In this document: piece by piece, positions 22,227 to 32,713 of the stretch
Layout: every line of letters begins with the position of its first letter
Position numbering within the stretch: position 1 is the first letter of the stretch
NCBI GenBank assembly: GCA_013399115.1
Contig: VXAA01004018.1
Coordinates: 58,879-122,878 of the forward strand
Length of the DNA stretch: 64,000 nt
Direction: 5' to 3'
From: Anseranas semipalmata
Lineage: Eukaryota > Chordata > Aves > Anseriformes > Anseranatidae
The notes under the pieces: generated by a model
What the model saw: the letters and a program-made list of their open reading frames with translations, nothing else
What the model was told of the DNA's origin: nothing
Database searches by the model: none
Program-made: the position numbers and the translations under genes

Positions 22227-23311
22227 GTATAAAAAAGGAGTGAGGACGATGTATTGAGCTGACAGGAGTTCAGAATGGAGGATTTGCCCTGTGCCTTCCA
22301 GCATGTTTTGGTGTCATATTAGAATGACAAAGAAAAAAATCTCTCATTCCCCTACTGACTTCATCTGCTCTCAATTCCCATCTGGGTACAGCATTTACCA
22401 AAAGCCCTTTTGAAATGAAAGTTTTATAGCAGATAAATTTTATTGCCTTGGGGAAGCTTCAGCAATCTCTTTTAACTAGATCTATGACAGTGGAAGGTCT
22501 GTTAGCTATTGCAAGTGGAATTGTTCAGACAAGCTGTAAACCGATACAACATACTGGTAAAGACCAGCCCTCTGACTATACTGTAGTATATCACAAGCAG
22601 AGAGAAGGTGAATGGTCAGAGCGAAGCAGTGTCTTATCTGAGAAGCGAGGCCAAAATCTGAACTAAATGCCACAGTGTTCACATTTATTTCTACTTAGAG
22701 GATAACACATTAAGCTGTGTTAGAAGAGCATCAACTAAGTCAGGGTCATTGACATAATAGCTCTTTCCAGCCTTAAAAATATGTGTATATATTATTATAT
22801 TTAACTATATATTTATCTTTCATCATTTGTTTGCCATCCTTTCAATTTTCTGCAGCCTTGTCGCTCTCTTTGTAAAAATGCTCCTTTAAAATATACAGAC
22901 GATTACACTTTTTATGGAAAAAGTAAATACAAAAGCAGTAATATGTAGAACATTTAAAATATCCCAATTCCCCTTTGTTTTCATCTAAGTTTAGTAATTA
23001 TTGGAGTTGACAGGTCAGTAACTTCCTTCAGCAATACAGAACTATTCATTGACTAATACAATACAAATATTATTTTCTTTGATAACCCAATGTATCAATT
23101 CACCCTGGATGAATCATACTCTGCTGATAGAAAGTAGTCCTCAAACTCATTTTCCAACATTGACTGGTGGCCAAAGCCTTGCCCCCTTTCACTTCTTCTG
23201 CTGTAAGAACCATTAGTTTTGCTCATTTGGTTAGCTTCACACTTCAGTTTTAAACTGAGGAAACCAAGAGTGCCACTATTTTAAATTTTATATTCTATTC
23301 TTTGTCCATAG
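22227..23311 (+). other. NUAK1: NUAK1 intron 6
   Basis: This 1085-bp intron runs from GTATAA to TTTGTCCATAG. It is AT-rich (TATATATTATTATATTT near 22790). No gene or classifiable repeat was found. A 72-codon frame at 22448-22666 has no recognisable features. Confidence 0.93.
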
Positions 23312-24465
23312 ATGCTCGTGGTCTTATCAGATGGATGCTGATGGTGAACCCTGAACGCCGAGCAACCATTGAAGACATTGCCAACCACTGGTGGGTTAAC
23401 TGGGGCTACAAGAGTAGTGTTTGTGACTGTGATGCCATGAGGGACTCCGAGTCCCCATTGCTGGCAAGGTTCATTGATTGGCATCACCGTTCTACTGGCC
23501 TCCAACCAGAGACTGATACCAAAATGAAGTGCCTTTCTAAGCCCAAAGGTCCTGAAGTCACACTAGAGAGACAAAGGTCTCTGAAAAAATCAAAAAAGGA
23601 AAATGACATTGCACAGTCCATCCAGGAAGGAGGAGCTGAAAATGCATCCAAACCCACCTCCAAGAGACCCAAGGGCATCCTGAAGAAAAGGAGCAACAGT
23701 GAACATCGATCTCACAGTGCAGGGTTCATTGAAGGTGTGGTCAGCCCAGTGTTACCCTCTGCTTTTAAGCTGGAGCAAGAGTTGTGTAGGACTGGCGTAG
23801 CCATTAAAAGTGTTGTGGAGGGAGAGGTAGTAGGCAAATATGGCACTAAGCAGTCTTCACTAATGCCAAAAAAAGGAATCTTAAAGAAGACTCAGCAGAG
23901 AGAGTCCGGCTATTACTCCTCTCCAGAACGAAGTGAATCTTCTGAACTCTTGGACAATAATGATGAAACAGTAAACAGTGACACTTCTCCGGGGGTCACA
24001 GAGCCATCCAGAAATGGGTCTTACAGTCATTCCTGCAGGCGTAAGGGTATCTTGAAACACAACAGCAAGTATTCTACCAGCAGCACTGAATCTGCTTTAA
24101 TTAGCCCTGATACTCCAACGCTGGAGGCCATGGAAGAAGTGGTCCTGCCTGGGGATGCATTACCTCGAAGTTACAGTCGCCCTTCCAGCGTGATTAGTGA
24201 TGACAGTATTTTGTCCAGTGACTCCTTTGATTTGCTGGATTTGCAAGAGAACAGGCCAAACAGACAGAGGATACGGAGCTGTGTCTCTGCTGAAAATTTC
24301 CTCCAGATCCAAGACTTCGAAGGACTTCAGAACCGCCCACGGCCACAGTATCTAAAACGGTATCGCAACCGTCTAGGGGACAGCAGTTTTTCCCTTCTCA
24401 CAGACATGGATGATGTGACTCAGGTCTACAAGAAAGCCCTAGAGATCTGCAACAAGCTCAACTAG
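23312..24465 (+). CDS. NUAK1: NUAK1 exon 7: end of kinase domain and full C-terminal tail, residues 278-661
   Basis: This 1154-nt terminal coding exon completes D278 and ends in TAG at 24463-24465. It finishes the kinase domain (RWMLMVNPERRATIEDI, NHWWVNWGY, to about residue 310). It then encodes the regulatory tail. Three PP1-beta docking motifs GILK lie at residues 399-402, 466-469 and 523-526, each preceded by basic residues. The phosphodegron-like ESGYYSSPE (475-483) includes S476, tied to beta-TrCP turnover and 14-3-3 binding. S600 lies in RIRSCVSAE, an AKT/14-3-3-type site. A serine-rich SYSRPSSVISDD stretch and a conserved C-terminus (DMDDVTQVYKKALEICNKLN) follow. Total length of 661 equals human. 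By my recollection of the human protein, the residue at human S445 is valine here, while nearby S444 remains. The tail is the most diverged part but has no frameshift. Confidence 0.97.
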
Positions 24466-25928
24466 CAGAAGAAAGATGGAAAGGGAGGGAAGGGAGTTGT
24501 TCTGTGTACCTTTATGGTGGAGTAAGCCAGGTTACTGATTTGCTGACAATGGTAGGTTTTCCTTCAAAGGACCTGACTGTACCTACTTAGCTGAACTCCT
24601 AGCAAAGTCTAAAGTAGCTCCAAAGTCATCTCACACATCTCTAATTTCGTGTCCTCAAAATATTACCTAGCTGACCAGAGAAAATCCTTTGGTCTTTGTA
24701 TATGTGATGAAAGTGTATCAGGATCTAGCAGACAAAAGCGTCGAGATTTAATGGCTTGAAGTGAAAGCTAGACAGAATTAAAACTGGAAGTGAGGCACAC
24801 ACATTTTGAGAGGTTTCTAATTAATATTAGATTAGCTGTATCAAGAGATGAGCTGAATTCTTCAAGTCAATTTTGGTTGTCTTTTAGAAAGAGAGCCTTT
24901 ATTTTTCCCTGAAGTTATTCATCTGGATACAGGCATTGCACATTGGGAATCTTCGGCTTGCATTATGCAGGAGGCCAGGCTGGATGGTCACCATGTTCCC
25001 TTCCATTAGGGTGACCTGAGAGGTTCCTGAACCTTTTCTGGGACAGATAATTTGAGAGCGTTAGCCCAGAATAACCTCGTGTGGTTGTATGTGGACAAGC
25101 ACTGGAGCAGGCATTCAGATCTGGCCCTTCCCACAGCCATTGCTCTTCAGTGAGCAGGAGGCCCTAAAATTGTTTCCACCTACCACTCCTGCCAGCAAAA
25201 ACAGAGTCAGAGAAATGAGAATGGGAGCTGGACGAAATGGATGTTGTAAGCACCTAAGTGACTCTTCAAAGCATTTCAACCCGTGCGTTCAATTTGTGAC
25301 TTTTTCAAAATGGCCAACCAGATGGATGCCCAGAGATAAATGGATCTAACAAAGGGTCCCCAGGGTTAACAGACCCTCCAACCTAGAGTTCAGTCACTGT
25401 CAGCAAATGGTGCCACCTTGCTATTAGCTTGTAGTGTCTGAGGGTGACAGGTAGTTTGTGACCAGAATGTTAGGTAAGGAAAAGGTTGTAGAATGTAGGA
25501 AATGGATAAAGGTCAGAAAGTTGGTTGGAATATGCCTTTCTCCAAATGAAAATGTTTCTAAGTAGGTAGTAATGGAGCAAAAAGAATTGAGCGGTGAAAT
25601 GATAATGGTAGTTTTGATAACAACAGTGAGCATCAAAATGCAGGCCTCTGTATAGATAGTGTAGCTGGTACTGCATGTGCAGTGATACCAGCTTGAAAAA
25701 ATGAGAAGGATATGTGTGTGTGTTCTCAGACATACCTAAATATCCAGACTAAAGGCTTCAACTCCCATAAAGGTATCACATGGGTCTACTGGATTACCTG
25801 AATGTAAGCCTATGTCAGAAAGGCACTGTGTGTTTGACAGGCCTGGGCAAACTGGAATCTTAAGGCCCATTTCAGTGTCATTTATGTGAGCACATAGCCC
25901 CTGGCTTTCTTGGAGGTGCACTGGTGTG

Positions 25929-25934
25929 AATAAA
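25929..25934 (+). promoter_or_regulatory. NUAK1: Possible proximal polyadenylation signal AATAAA
   Basis: AATAAA lies in GTGAATAAATGG, about 1.46 kb after the stop codon. Downstream T/G content is modest. Use would give a short 3' UTR lacking the distal elements. Confidence 0.35.
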
Positions 25935-26682
25935 TGGCAGGTTTCAGCCTATGATGTCAATTCAGCCACAGCTGCAAAATTCATGCGCATAGATATATCC
26001 AGAAGAGAGAAGCGTGGGGCAAGCTCTGTTCTCACTCCTCCCCTGGAACTGGAACTGAAAGCAGACTTTGGCCCACTGTGTCCAAAATCCTAGAAATCAT
26101 GCAGAAATGGAAAAGGGTTCCTCTGGGGATTCAGGGGTAACCCCACAAACAATTGGCATCTGGGGCAGGGAGCAATTTCACTTGCAAATTGTTTATTTGG
26201 TGCATCACGGTACTTCAGTCTGCCAGTTCCTCCTGAAAACCAACAAAGCTGCCTAGCATAAAGATGAATGAGCTCGAATTTCCTAAATCGGTTATCTGTC
26301 TCTATGGAGAACCTTTTCTTCTTGTGAAACACTGGACCAAATTTGGCCCTGGAGTCAATCGCATCACTACCCACAAAATGTATGAGAGATGTGCTCTCAG
26401 GCAGTCAAGTGAAATTGCTCATTGCTCATTTGCTCAGGAAGGGCAATTTCAGGGCATTTCTCTATAGATGTATATGATACTTTTGGTATGATGCTCAGAT
26501 GTCCCATATTCTCACAGGCCCTGCATTTGCTCTTTTAGCCCATACAAAAACAGCACCCACTTTTGCAGTTTATTTAATTAACAGGTTTGCTGTGGTGCAT
26601 TTTAAAACAACTCAACATTGTCTCCATGGCCTTTCAGAAACTTTACAGCCACAGCTTTTAACTTGTGCCCTGGAGCAGAAGA

Positions 26683-26782
26683 GCCAGATCCTCAGCCGGT
26701 GTAACTCAGCACTGTCCTGTTGACGTGATGGAGCATCGCTTTGGTGGGGTTATGCTGATTGACACCTTCCCTGCAGATCTGG
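26683..26782. repeat. Ancient palindromic interspersed element in the 3' UTR
   Basis: The left arm is GCCAGATCCTCAGCCGGTGT. The right arm reads GATTGACACC and then CTGCAGATCTGG, roughly its reverse complement. A short spacer of about 50 bases separates them. This is the 'ggccagatcctcagctggtgtaaat ... atttacaccagctgaggatctggcc' architecture I recall for an old amniote MITE-like repeat. Both ends are present, which makes it the most complete member in the window. Confidence 0.6.
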
Positions 26783-26977
26783 TGCTAAATCTTGAGTGGA
26801 TTTATAGAGCTTTTATGATGAAGGGAAGGGAACTCAACCAGCTGTGGCAGGGAACTGAGGAGCACCCTGAAGGCTTGTATCTACCTAGGCTTTTGCCCAG
26901 GCCTGCTTCCTTGTGTACAAATGTGAATGAGTGAGTGACTGCTTGCTGCCAAACTGGAAATGTTATGTAGGGATTTA

Positions 26978-27020
26978 CTGGCATGTTACTGGCATGTTAC
27001 ATGTTTACTGGCATGTTATC
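26978..27020. repeat. Short tandem repeat of ACTGGCATGTT
   Basis: Three copies of ACTGGCATGTTA occur in about 43 bases. Two are directly adjacent and the third is spaced by CATGTTT. It lies in the distal 3' UTR. Confidence 0.85.
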
Positions 27021-27380
27021 ATTCCTAGAGGAGAAGAAAAAAAACTTGACTGCACATTGTTATTATTAGTGTTGTGATTTTTATTTAATTTTTTTTGTAA
27101 TACAAAGTTGACTTTTTTATTTGAATTTGTCTTTTTTTTTTTTTTTATTTATTGGTCTGAAAGCCATTTCAAAGGTATAATAATATATTTGGTGTAATTT
27201 AATTGGTGCAACATTATTTTACAGCTCCGGCCAAAATTGTTTGGTGTTTTCTGTTTTGTTTTGTTTTGTTGTTTTTTCTCCCAATCCTTGGTTGGTTTGA
27301 GCTCTACGAGGCACACAGGGGAAAACGCTGGATAATCACCCAAAGTGTTTGTATTTTTAATCTGATACTGTTTTTTATTA

Positions 27381-27386
27381 AATAAA
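27381..27386 (+). promoter_or_regulatory. NUAK1: Likely distal polyadenylation signal AATAAA
   Basis: AATAAA lies in TTATTAAATAAAATGG, followed within 30-50 bases by a TCTCTCTC/TTTTCTTTTT tract that could act as the downstream U-rich element. The AT-rich, orderly sequence upstream resembles conserved 3' UTR ends. This is the best candidate for the end of NUAK1. Confidence 0.55.
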
Positions 27387-27411
27387 ATGGAATTAATGTA
27401 ACTGTGAAGAG

Positions 27412-27428
27412 TCTCTCTCTCTCTCTCT
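27412..27428. repeat. (TC)n microsatellite
   Basis: Seventeen bases of pure TC dinucleotide lie just after the probable NUAK1 polyadenylation signal. Confidence 0.9.
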
Positions 27429-30400
27429 TTTCTTTTTCACTGTACATCAGCATAAGCCAAGGCCAAATGGTAATGAACTTGTCATGCAGAAATACAGCAG
27501 CATCACAGCACATTGTACCAAGTTGTTTATGCAGAGCTTCTTGGCTCATTTGTGCATTTGAGAGTGATGTGGGTGGCCACAGAGACTCCCCTGCTATGAA
27601 CAATTTGGCACCACAGAACGCCCAAAGCTTTCAGCTCTAGAAATGTTTGGTGGAGAATAACAGCTGACTGGGCTTTCTCTGCTGGAAGATAATAAGGTTT
27701 GTGGGCCAGGTGTGCAGCAGGTGAGACACAGCAAGCTGGCTTTTGAGACACGGCACAACTCATTTGTAGCCCAAAGACATACGGTCACGGTCCTTTCGCA
27801 TCTCTGGCAGGAAGAAGGACAGTTTATTACCAATTTTAATGTCCCTGTGGTGTAATTTAAGGGTTGTTTCAGTGAAAGACTGGTGGTCATCTGCTGCTGT
27901 TGAATGTGGAATGGCTTCAGTCATATGGCTTTGAGCAGTCAGAGTACTCAGCTGGTGAGAGGCAAAAAGGAGTCAGTTTTCATTTTTTGGAGTCCCCTTG
28001 ATAACCAAAAGTCTTTAGATTGTTTTTCTTGGAAAGCAGGTGGTTGTCATAAAGGGAAACTGGGTGTTAGGTATGCTGTGTGTGCTGGTGTCTTGTTAAA
28101 ATAAAGGAAATGGTTGGCACTGTCTTGAAGTTGGCTCTGAGCAAGATACCATTAAACTGCACCCTTGATGCAGCCAGCCAAGATACCTGCGGTGTGTATT
28201 CTTCTGCTTTTTAAATTATGGGAGGTTTGGATTAGGAACCAAGGTTTGAATCTCATGCAAAAGAGACTTTCATTTTTCTAATTCATTCTCTCTTGAGCTT
28301 TTTAAAGCAAAAAGTCATGGCTGTAGGTGCTAGATTTATTTATCATCACCACTTAACAACCAGTGGGAATAAAGGGAAAAAGCCAAGGATGCAGAAAGGC
28401 AAATAGCTGTTAAAACATTACAAAGGGAATGATTAGCTGCCATATGCTAATTGAATCAGAAAGTGAAAGGTATGTATTCAAAGTCAGCACGTGTGTTCTT
28501 GTACCTGAGGTGAATAAAGTCTAACTGTGTGGGTGCTGGATGGTGGAAAATGTAATGCAAGTCTCCTCTGCAATAGCAATTATGAAACTTCTTATTTTAA
28601 CACACTAGGAAAAAAAAATGAAGTTGAGGGCAAACCATTTGTTTTCTTTTAAAAATAATGACTTTTAGAAAGAAAATTCTGGATGGCTGGGTATGGTGTG
28701 CATATGTGGCAAGCATTGAGAAGTAATTATGTACATGTTTGTACAGCTCTGAGAGCACACACTTCTGGGGTGTGGTGAGGAGGTGGGCGTCTAATTTTCC
28801 TATTTATTAAGGGAAATAAGTGTACAGTGATACACCTTCATTGAAGTTACATAGTAAGTCTGTAGCTAGACCTGGTCTTCTAGGCCTGCTCCATGGGGAT
28901 TCCAGTGTTTCTCAGGAATTGTTGAAGTTTTATGGATTGGGCAAGACTGAAGCAAGACAGGAGCCTTGGGAGCTGCACAGTTGAGTGACAAAGCAGTAGT
29001 GTTTTTCTTCATAGCAGCCATGGGTAGTGGCTTCCTAACCCTTCTTAAAAGTTTGCAGTCTTGGTTTCTGATTCTGCAAAGCATGTGCATGTACGTAGTG
29101 TGGCAGTGGCAGGCGTCCCTCTCACACCTGTGGTGCACTTTCTGAAGTCCAGGGGCCATCTCACGTGAGCAGCTCTGCCTAGCATGGAGTGGTGCTGCTG
29201 TACAGCAATAGAGCACCAGGAGGCCAGAACAAACACTCAGACAGCCTGATGTTGCTCCTTAGAGCTCACCAGCCCCACAATCACTGGTGCAGAGGGGGAG
29301 GATTAGTGCCAACACAAAAAGGAGGCAGCTTTCCTCCAGTGTTGTCAAAGCCTTTCAGGTGGTACCCACAACCAACCCATAGTGCTAGCAAGAGAAGCAA
29401 TATTCAAAGCGAAGTGGTAGAGCACCTTTTCTAGCCAGAGAAGCTTGCATTTCATTTGTAGTTGTGACTTTTCTCACAGCTCTGTCTGGTCTCCATTTAG
29501 AGGCTTCAGGGACTGTGAAAGTAAGGCACTACACTGAGGCAAAGAGATGGCACTTTCGGTTATTGCGGACAAATATTTGCAGATAAATTTGCTAGTGATG
29601 CCATAAGCATGTGTAATAATACACCAACACCAGAGCCTCATTTATAGCTACAAGGTAAGTCATAACCAGTCCAATGAAGGGAGAAGGCCAATATTCATGG
29701 AAATATGGTTATGAGAAGCTTATCAGTTTAGTCAGGTGTTTATCTTGGTGATTCACATCTCATTTTAATGAGATGCTTCTGGAGACGAAGCTGCAGAAGT
29801 GCATTTACTGAGCCAACAGAAACTTAAGTGTTTGCTAGCATCAGCCCAGGCTCTCTGGTTCCTGTTCCAGGGTTGCTGGTTTCAGGGTTTCAACTGAAAG
29901 TTTTACCACAGCAGAGAACAAGTTGTGTTTCCCTTGGAATAATGGTATTTAGTATGCAACTAGGGCTTTTTTATTATTATTGTCTGGTGGAGCTGTCTCT
30001 TCTTTCTTGCCAAACCAAGACATCTTTCTCATAAAAGACTTAGTAATTTGGCTGGAGAAGCAACTTTTTGGATAGATGATCTGAGCATCTTGTTTCTGGC
30101 TATCTCTCTATAGCCCTTCTTCCCCGCCCCGTATTTCCTGGAATTTCATCAGTGCAGAAAAACCTTTGATTTGTACATCATCTGGTGATATGAAACTCTG
30201 CACTTTTAAGGACATCATATGTATTTGCACTGATGATTAATCGTTCCTTGGAAAAGCATTTTACAAGGCAGTTTTATGCATTTCCAGAAGGCTCCTCATG
30301 CCCTACCTATGTGCTGGGCTTAGAGTTCACACAGAGAAGTCCACCAGGCCCAGGGCCACAAAAGGATTAGATAGGTGACTGCTATCAAAATAAGAAAATC

Positions 30401-32484
30401 AGCTGTGGTTGTTGGCCACAGGCACACTGGCAGGTCAGGACATCACCCTGCTTGTTCATTCCTCAAAGCAGCTCCACTACTGGCTCGCACTCAGGGTCTT
30501 TTAACACAGAACACCATTTCTCACAATGCACACCCAGACTCGAAGCTGTCAGAGACCACGTGGAAATGTTGGTGTCAGCCAGCCTTGATTATTCTTTTTG
30601 CCCTTTCCCCATTCACCTCCTCCTATTCATTTAAGACAGATAGTGTCTATCAGTCTCTCACTTTGTTCAAATCTTGTTTGCTGTTCTGTTTAGCTTTCCT
30701 CCACTGACTGGGCAGCACCCTGTCAGTATGGTGGGTTGAATTTTACTCGTGAGGTGCTTTTGCAGCACTTACCCTGGCCTGGCCACTGGCTGTGCTTTGC
30801 AGGCCAGTGGCTGACTGGCCCGAGGCATGACCTTGTTCTGCAGCGGTGGCTCCAGCTCTGATGCCTTGCAGCAGGTAATTTTTCTTCCTGGATGTAAAGC
30901 TAGAGGAGAGAAACTGTGAGCAGGACCTTGATCTAATAGCAGGGCACTCTCTGAAAAAGACTCCATGTGGAGGAGCAATTAAAAAGCTGGGCTGCCAGGA
31001 CAAATGGGTTAGACCAACTGAACGTAAACCCTTGGAAGCAGTGGTGAGATTATACCCTACCCAGCAGGAATCTACTTAGGAAACTGTGCTCCTTTCATAG
31101 GCTGGGAGATGCTGTTGCACTTCAAAATACAAGCAAGGAACAGCTGTAAAGAAACAGGCTGGAAAGCTGGGGAGGAGGGAGAGTGTGTCTTGTTGCTCTG
31201 CAGTGATAGAGTTTATTAGCAGACCCCCTCCAAATTTCAGCCTCAGAGATAATAGGACAAGACATATTTTAAATAGAACCAAAGGGAAAAAAATTCAAAA
31301 CAGATGTTAGGAAATATGTAAATATATGTTTATATTTACATATAAAGCCCAAACTGCCTGCCAGGCAAGTTTGCTAGACCCGGAGTGTGTGTCATCATTC
31401 TGGCTGCGCTGGGAATTATCAAAAATATTTCTTTAAATGTTCCTTCAAGCTCTGTTGTTCTCTTCAGCTGCACGTCCCAGAGCTTGACAGATTAATCAAA
31501 AGATTTCTTGAGATGAGGGATCTGCTGCCTGAGAAGAGAGGTTTGCTAAATTCCCATACAACTCAGTGCCACAAGGAATGTTCAGTCAGCTCCATCCTTA
31601 GAAACCCCAAGGTAGTTAATCCCCTTGTGCTTCCAGGAAAAAAATTGTGTCAGAGTGGAAAGAGGCAGTGGCTAATGGTCAAGTACTAGATCCTCAGATA
31701 GTGCAAACTGGTGCTGGCCCAACCCGGATGAGCATTCAGCCTTAAAAAAGAAATTTATATTTCACTGTGAAATTCTGGTTGGATTCAGTGGGAATAGCTT
31801 CAAGTCCTACCTGCTGACCATTCAATTTTCCTGTATAAAGAGTTCCAGATTTTCAAAAGGTGTTTTAGAAACATCTTTTTCTGTGAAGCCAGTTTGAACT
31901 GCCACACCTGAACTTTGGAAACGATGGCCATCTTCTGCTCCTTGTGATTGCAGCCTGAGCCATGGTCACTAGGTGCTTACAAAGGTAAGGCTTACTGGAC
32001 TTTAGATTGGACATATCAAAATGGAGATGCTCCAAGTGACTAACTTCCTCTGAAATTTTCAGCCTTGCCTTAGCTGGCAGGGGTCTTTCAAATTATTGAC
32101 ACAGCAGGGTGTTGTGTAGATAAGTCCCTGCTTCCAAGATTTTGGGGAAATTACAAAATTCTTCAGCTGAAATGGGATTTATCATTACTGGCTTTTTTTT
32201 TCAGGAAATCAAAATGTTGTTCATTTCTTGGGATGGATGACTTGGAGTACTGGTTAGAGGATGTGGAGCCTCAGGTCCTTGCAGATGAAACACTGGCAAA
32301 GTTCCCAACAGCTCACAGCTTTTGTTACAGTTCAAACAATCTGCCGTTTCCCAAGGGAAGTGAAGTGGTATGTTTGATCAAGTTCCTAACATGGTCTTAA
32401 CCCAGAGTATCCCACCAGATCAGCGGCAATAGCATGCAGATCAGTCCATGTCTGGATGGACATGGAAATTGCCCTTCTGTTTAG
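27429..32484. other. Intergenic DNA downstream of NUAK1, no gene found
   Basis: About 5 kb was scanned on both strands for exons, RNA genes and repeats. Open frames of up to 116 codons have no domain, no splice-linked partner and no codon pattern. An AT-rich perfect hairpin is at 31314-31343. Lineage-conserved noncoding elements cannot be excluded by eye. In other vertebrates the flank 3' of NUAK1 is gene-poor, which fits. Confidence 0.7.
31314..31343. repeat. 13-bp perfect palindromic hairpin
   Basis: ATATGTAAATATA (31314-31326) and TATATTTACATAT (31331-31343) are exact reverse complements around the 4-base loop TGTT. All but two stem pairs are A-T. Confidence 0.75.
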
Positions 32485-32562
32485 GGGTGGACTTGGTAGT
32501 TAGGTGGATGGTTGGACTTGGTGATCTTAAGGCTCTTTTCCAACTTGAACGATTCTATGATT
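32485..32562 (+). mobile_element. CR1 LINE 3' UTR fragment
   Basis: GTTGGACTTGGTGATCTTAA, then CTCTTTTCCAACTTGAACGATTCTATGATT, is the conserved CR1 3' end with its ATTCTATGA terminal word, on the plus strand. Only the last 80 or so bases of the element are present, typical of 5'-truncated CR1 insertions. Confidence 0.85.
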
Positions 32563-32713
32563 ATTAGAGAAGGTACAAACAGCCCAGAGAGTGTATGAAT
32601 GATGTCACCTGATGTACAAGATCCATCATCATGGATCATGGTTCCTTTTCACCAGACCTAAAATGCTGTTTTCTGAAAAGTTCCAAATTAAGGCCCTGAT
32701 CTGGCAATGACTT

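Larger units (their letters stand above)
24466..27405 (+). other. NUAK1: NUAK1 3' UTR (end inferred)
   Basis: Sequence after the TAG stop is taken as 3' UTR to just past the AATAAA at 27381. The length of about 2.9 kb fits the long 3' UTR known for NUAK1, but the true cleavage site cannot be seen. The last 350 bases are AT-rich and orderly (TTTATTTATTGGTCTGAAAG, TTGGTGTAATTTAATTGG), as expected for a conserved 3' end. Inside lie an earlier AATAAA (25929), an ancient palindromic element (26683-26782) and an ACTGGCATGTT tandem repeat (26978-27020). No coding frame here looks real. Confidence 0.65.
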
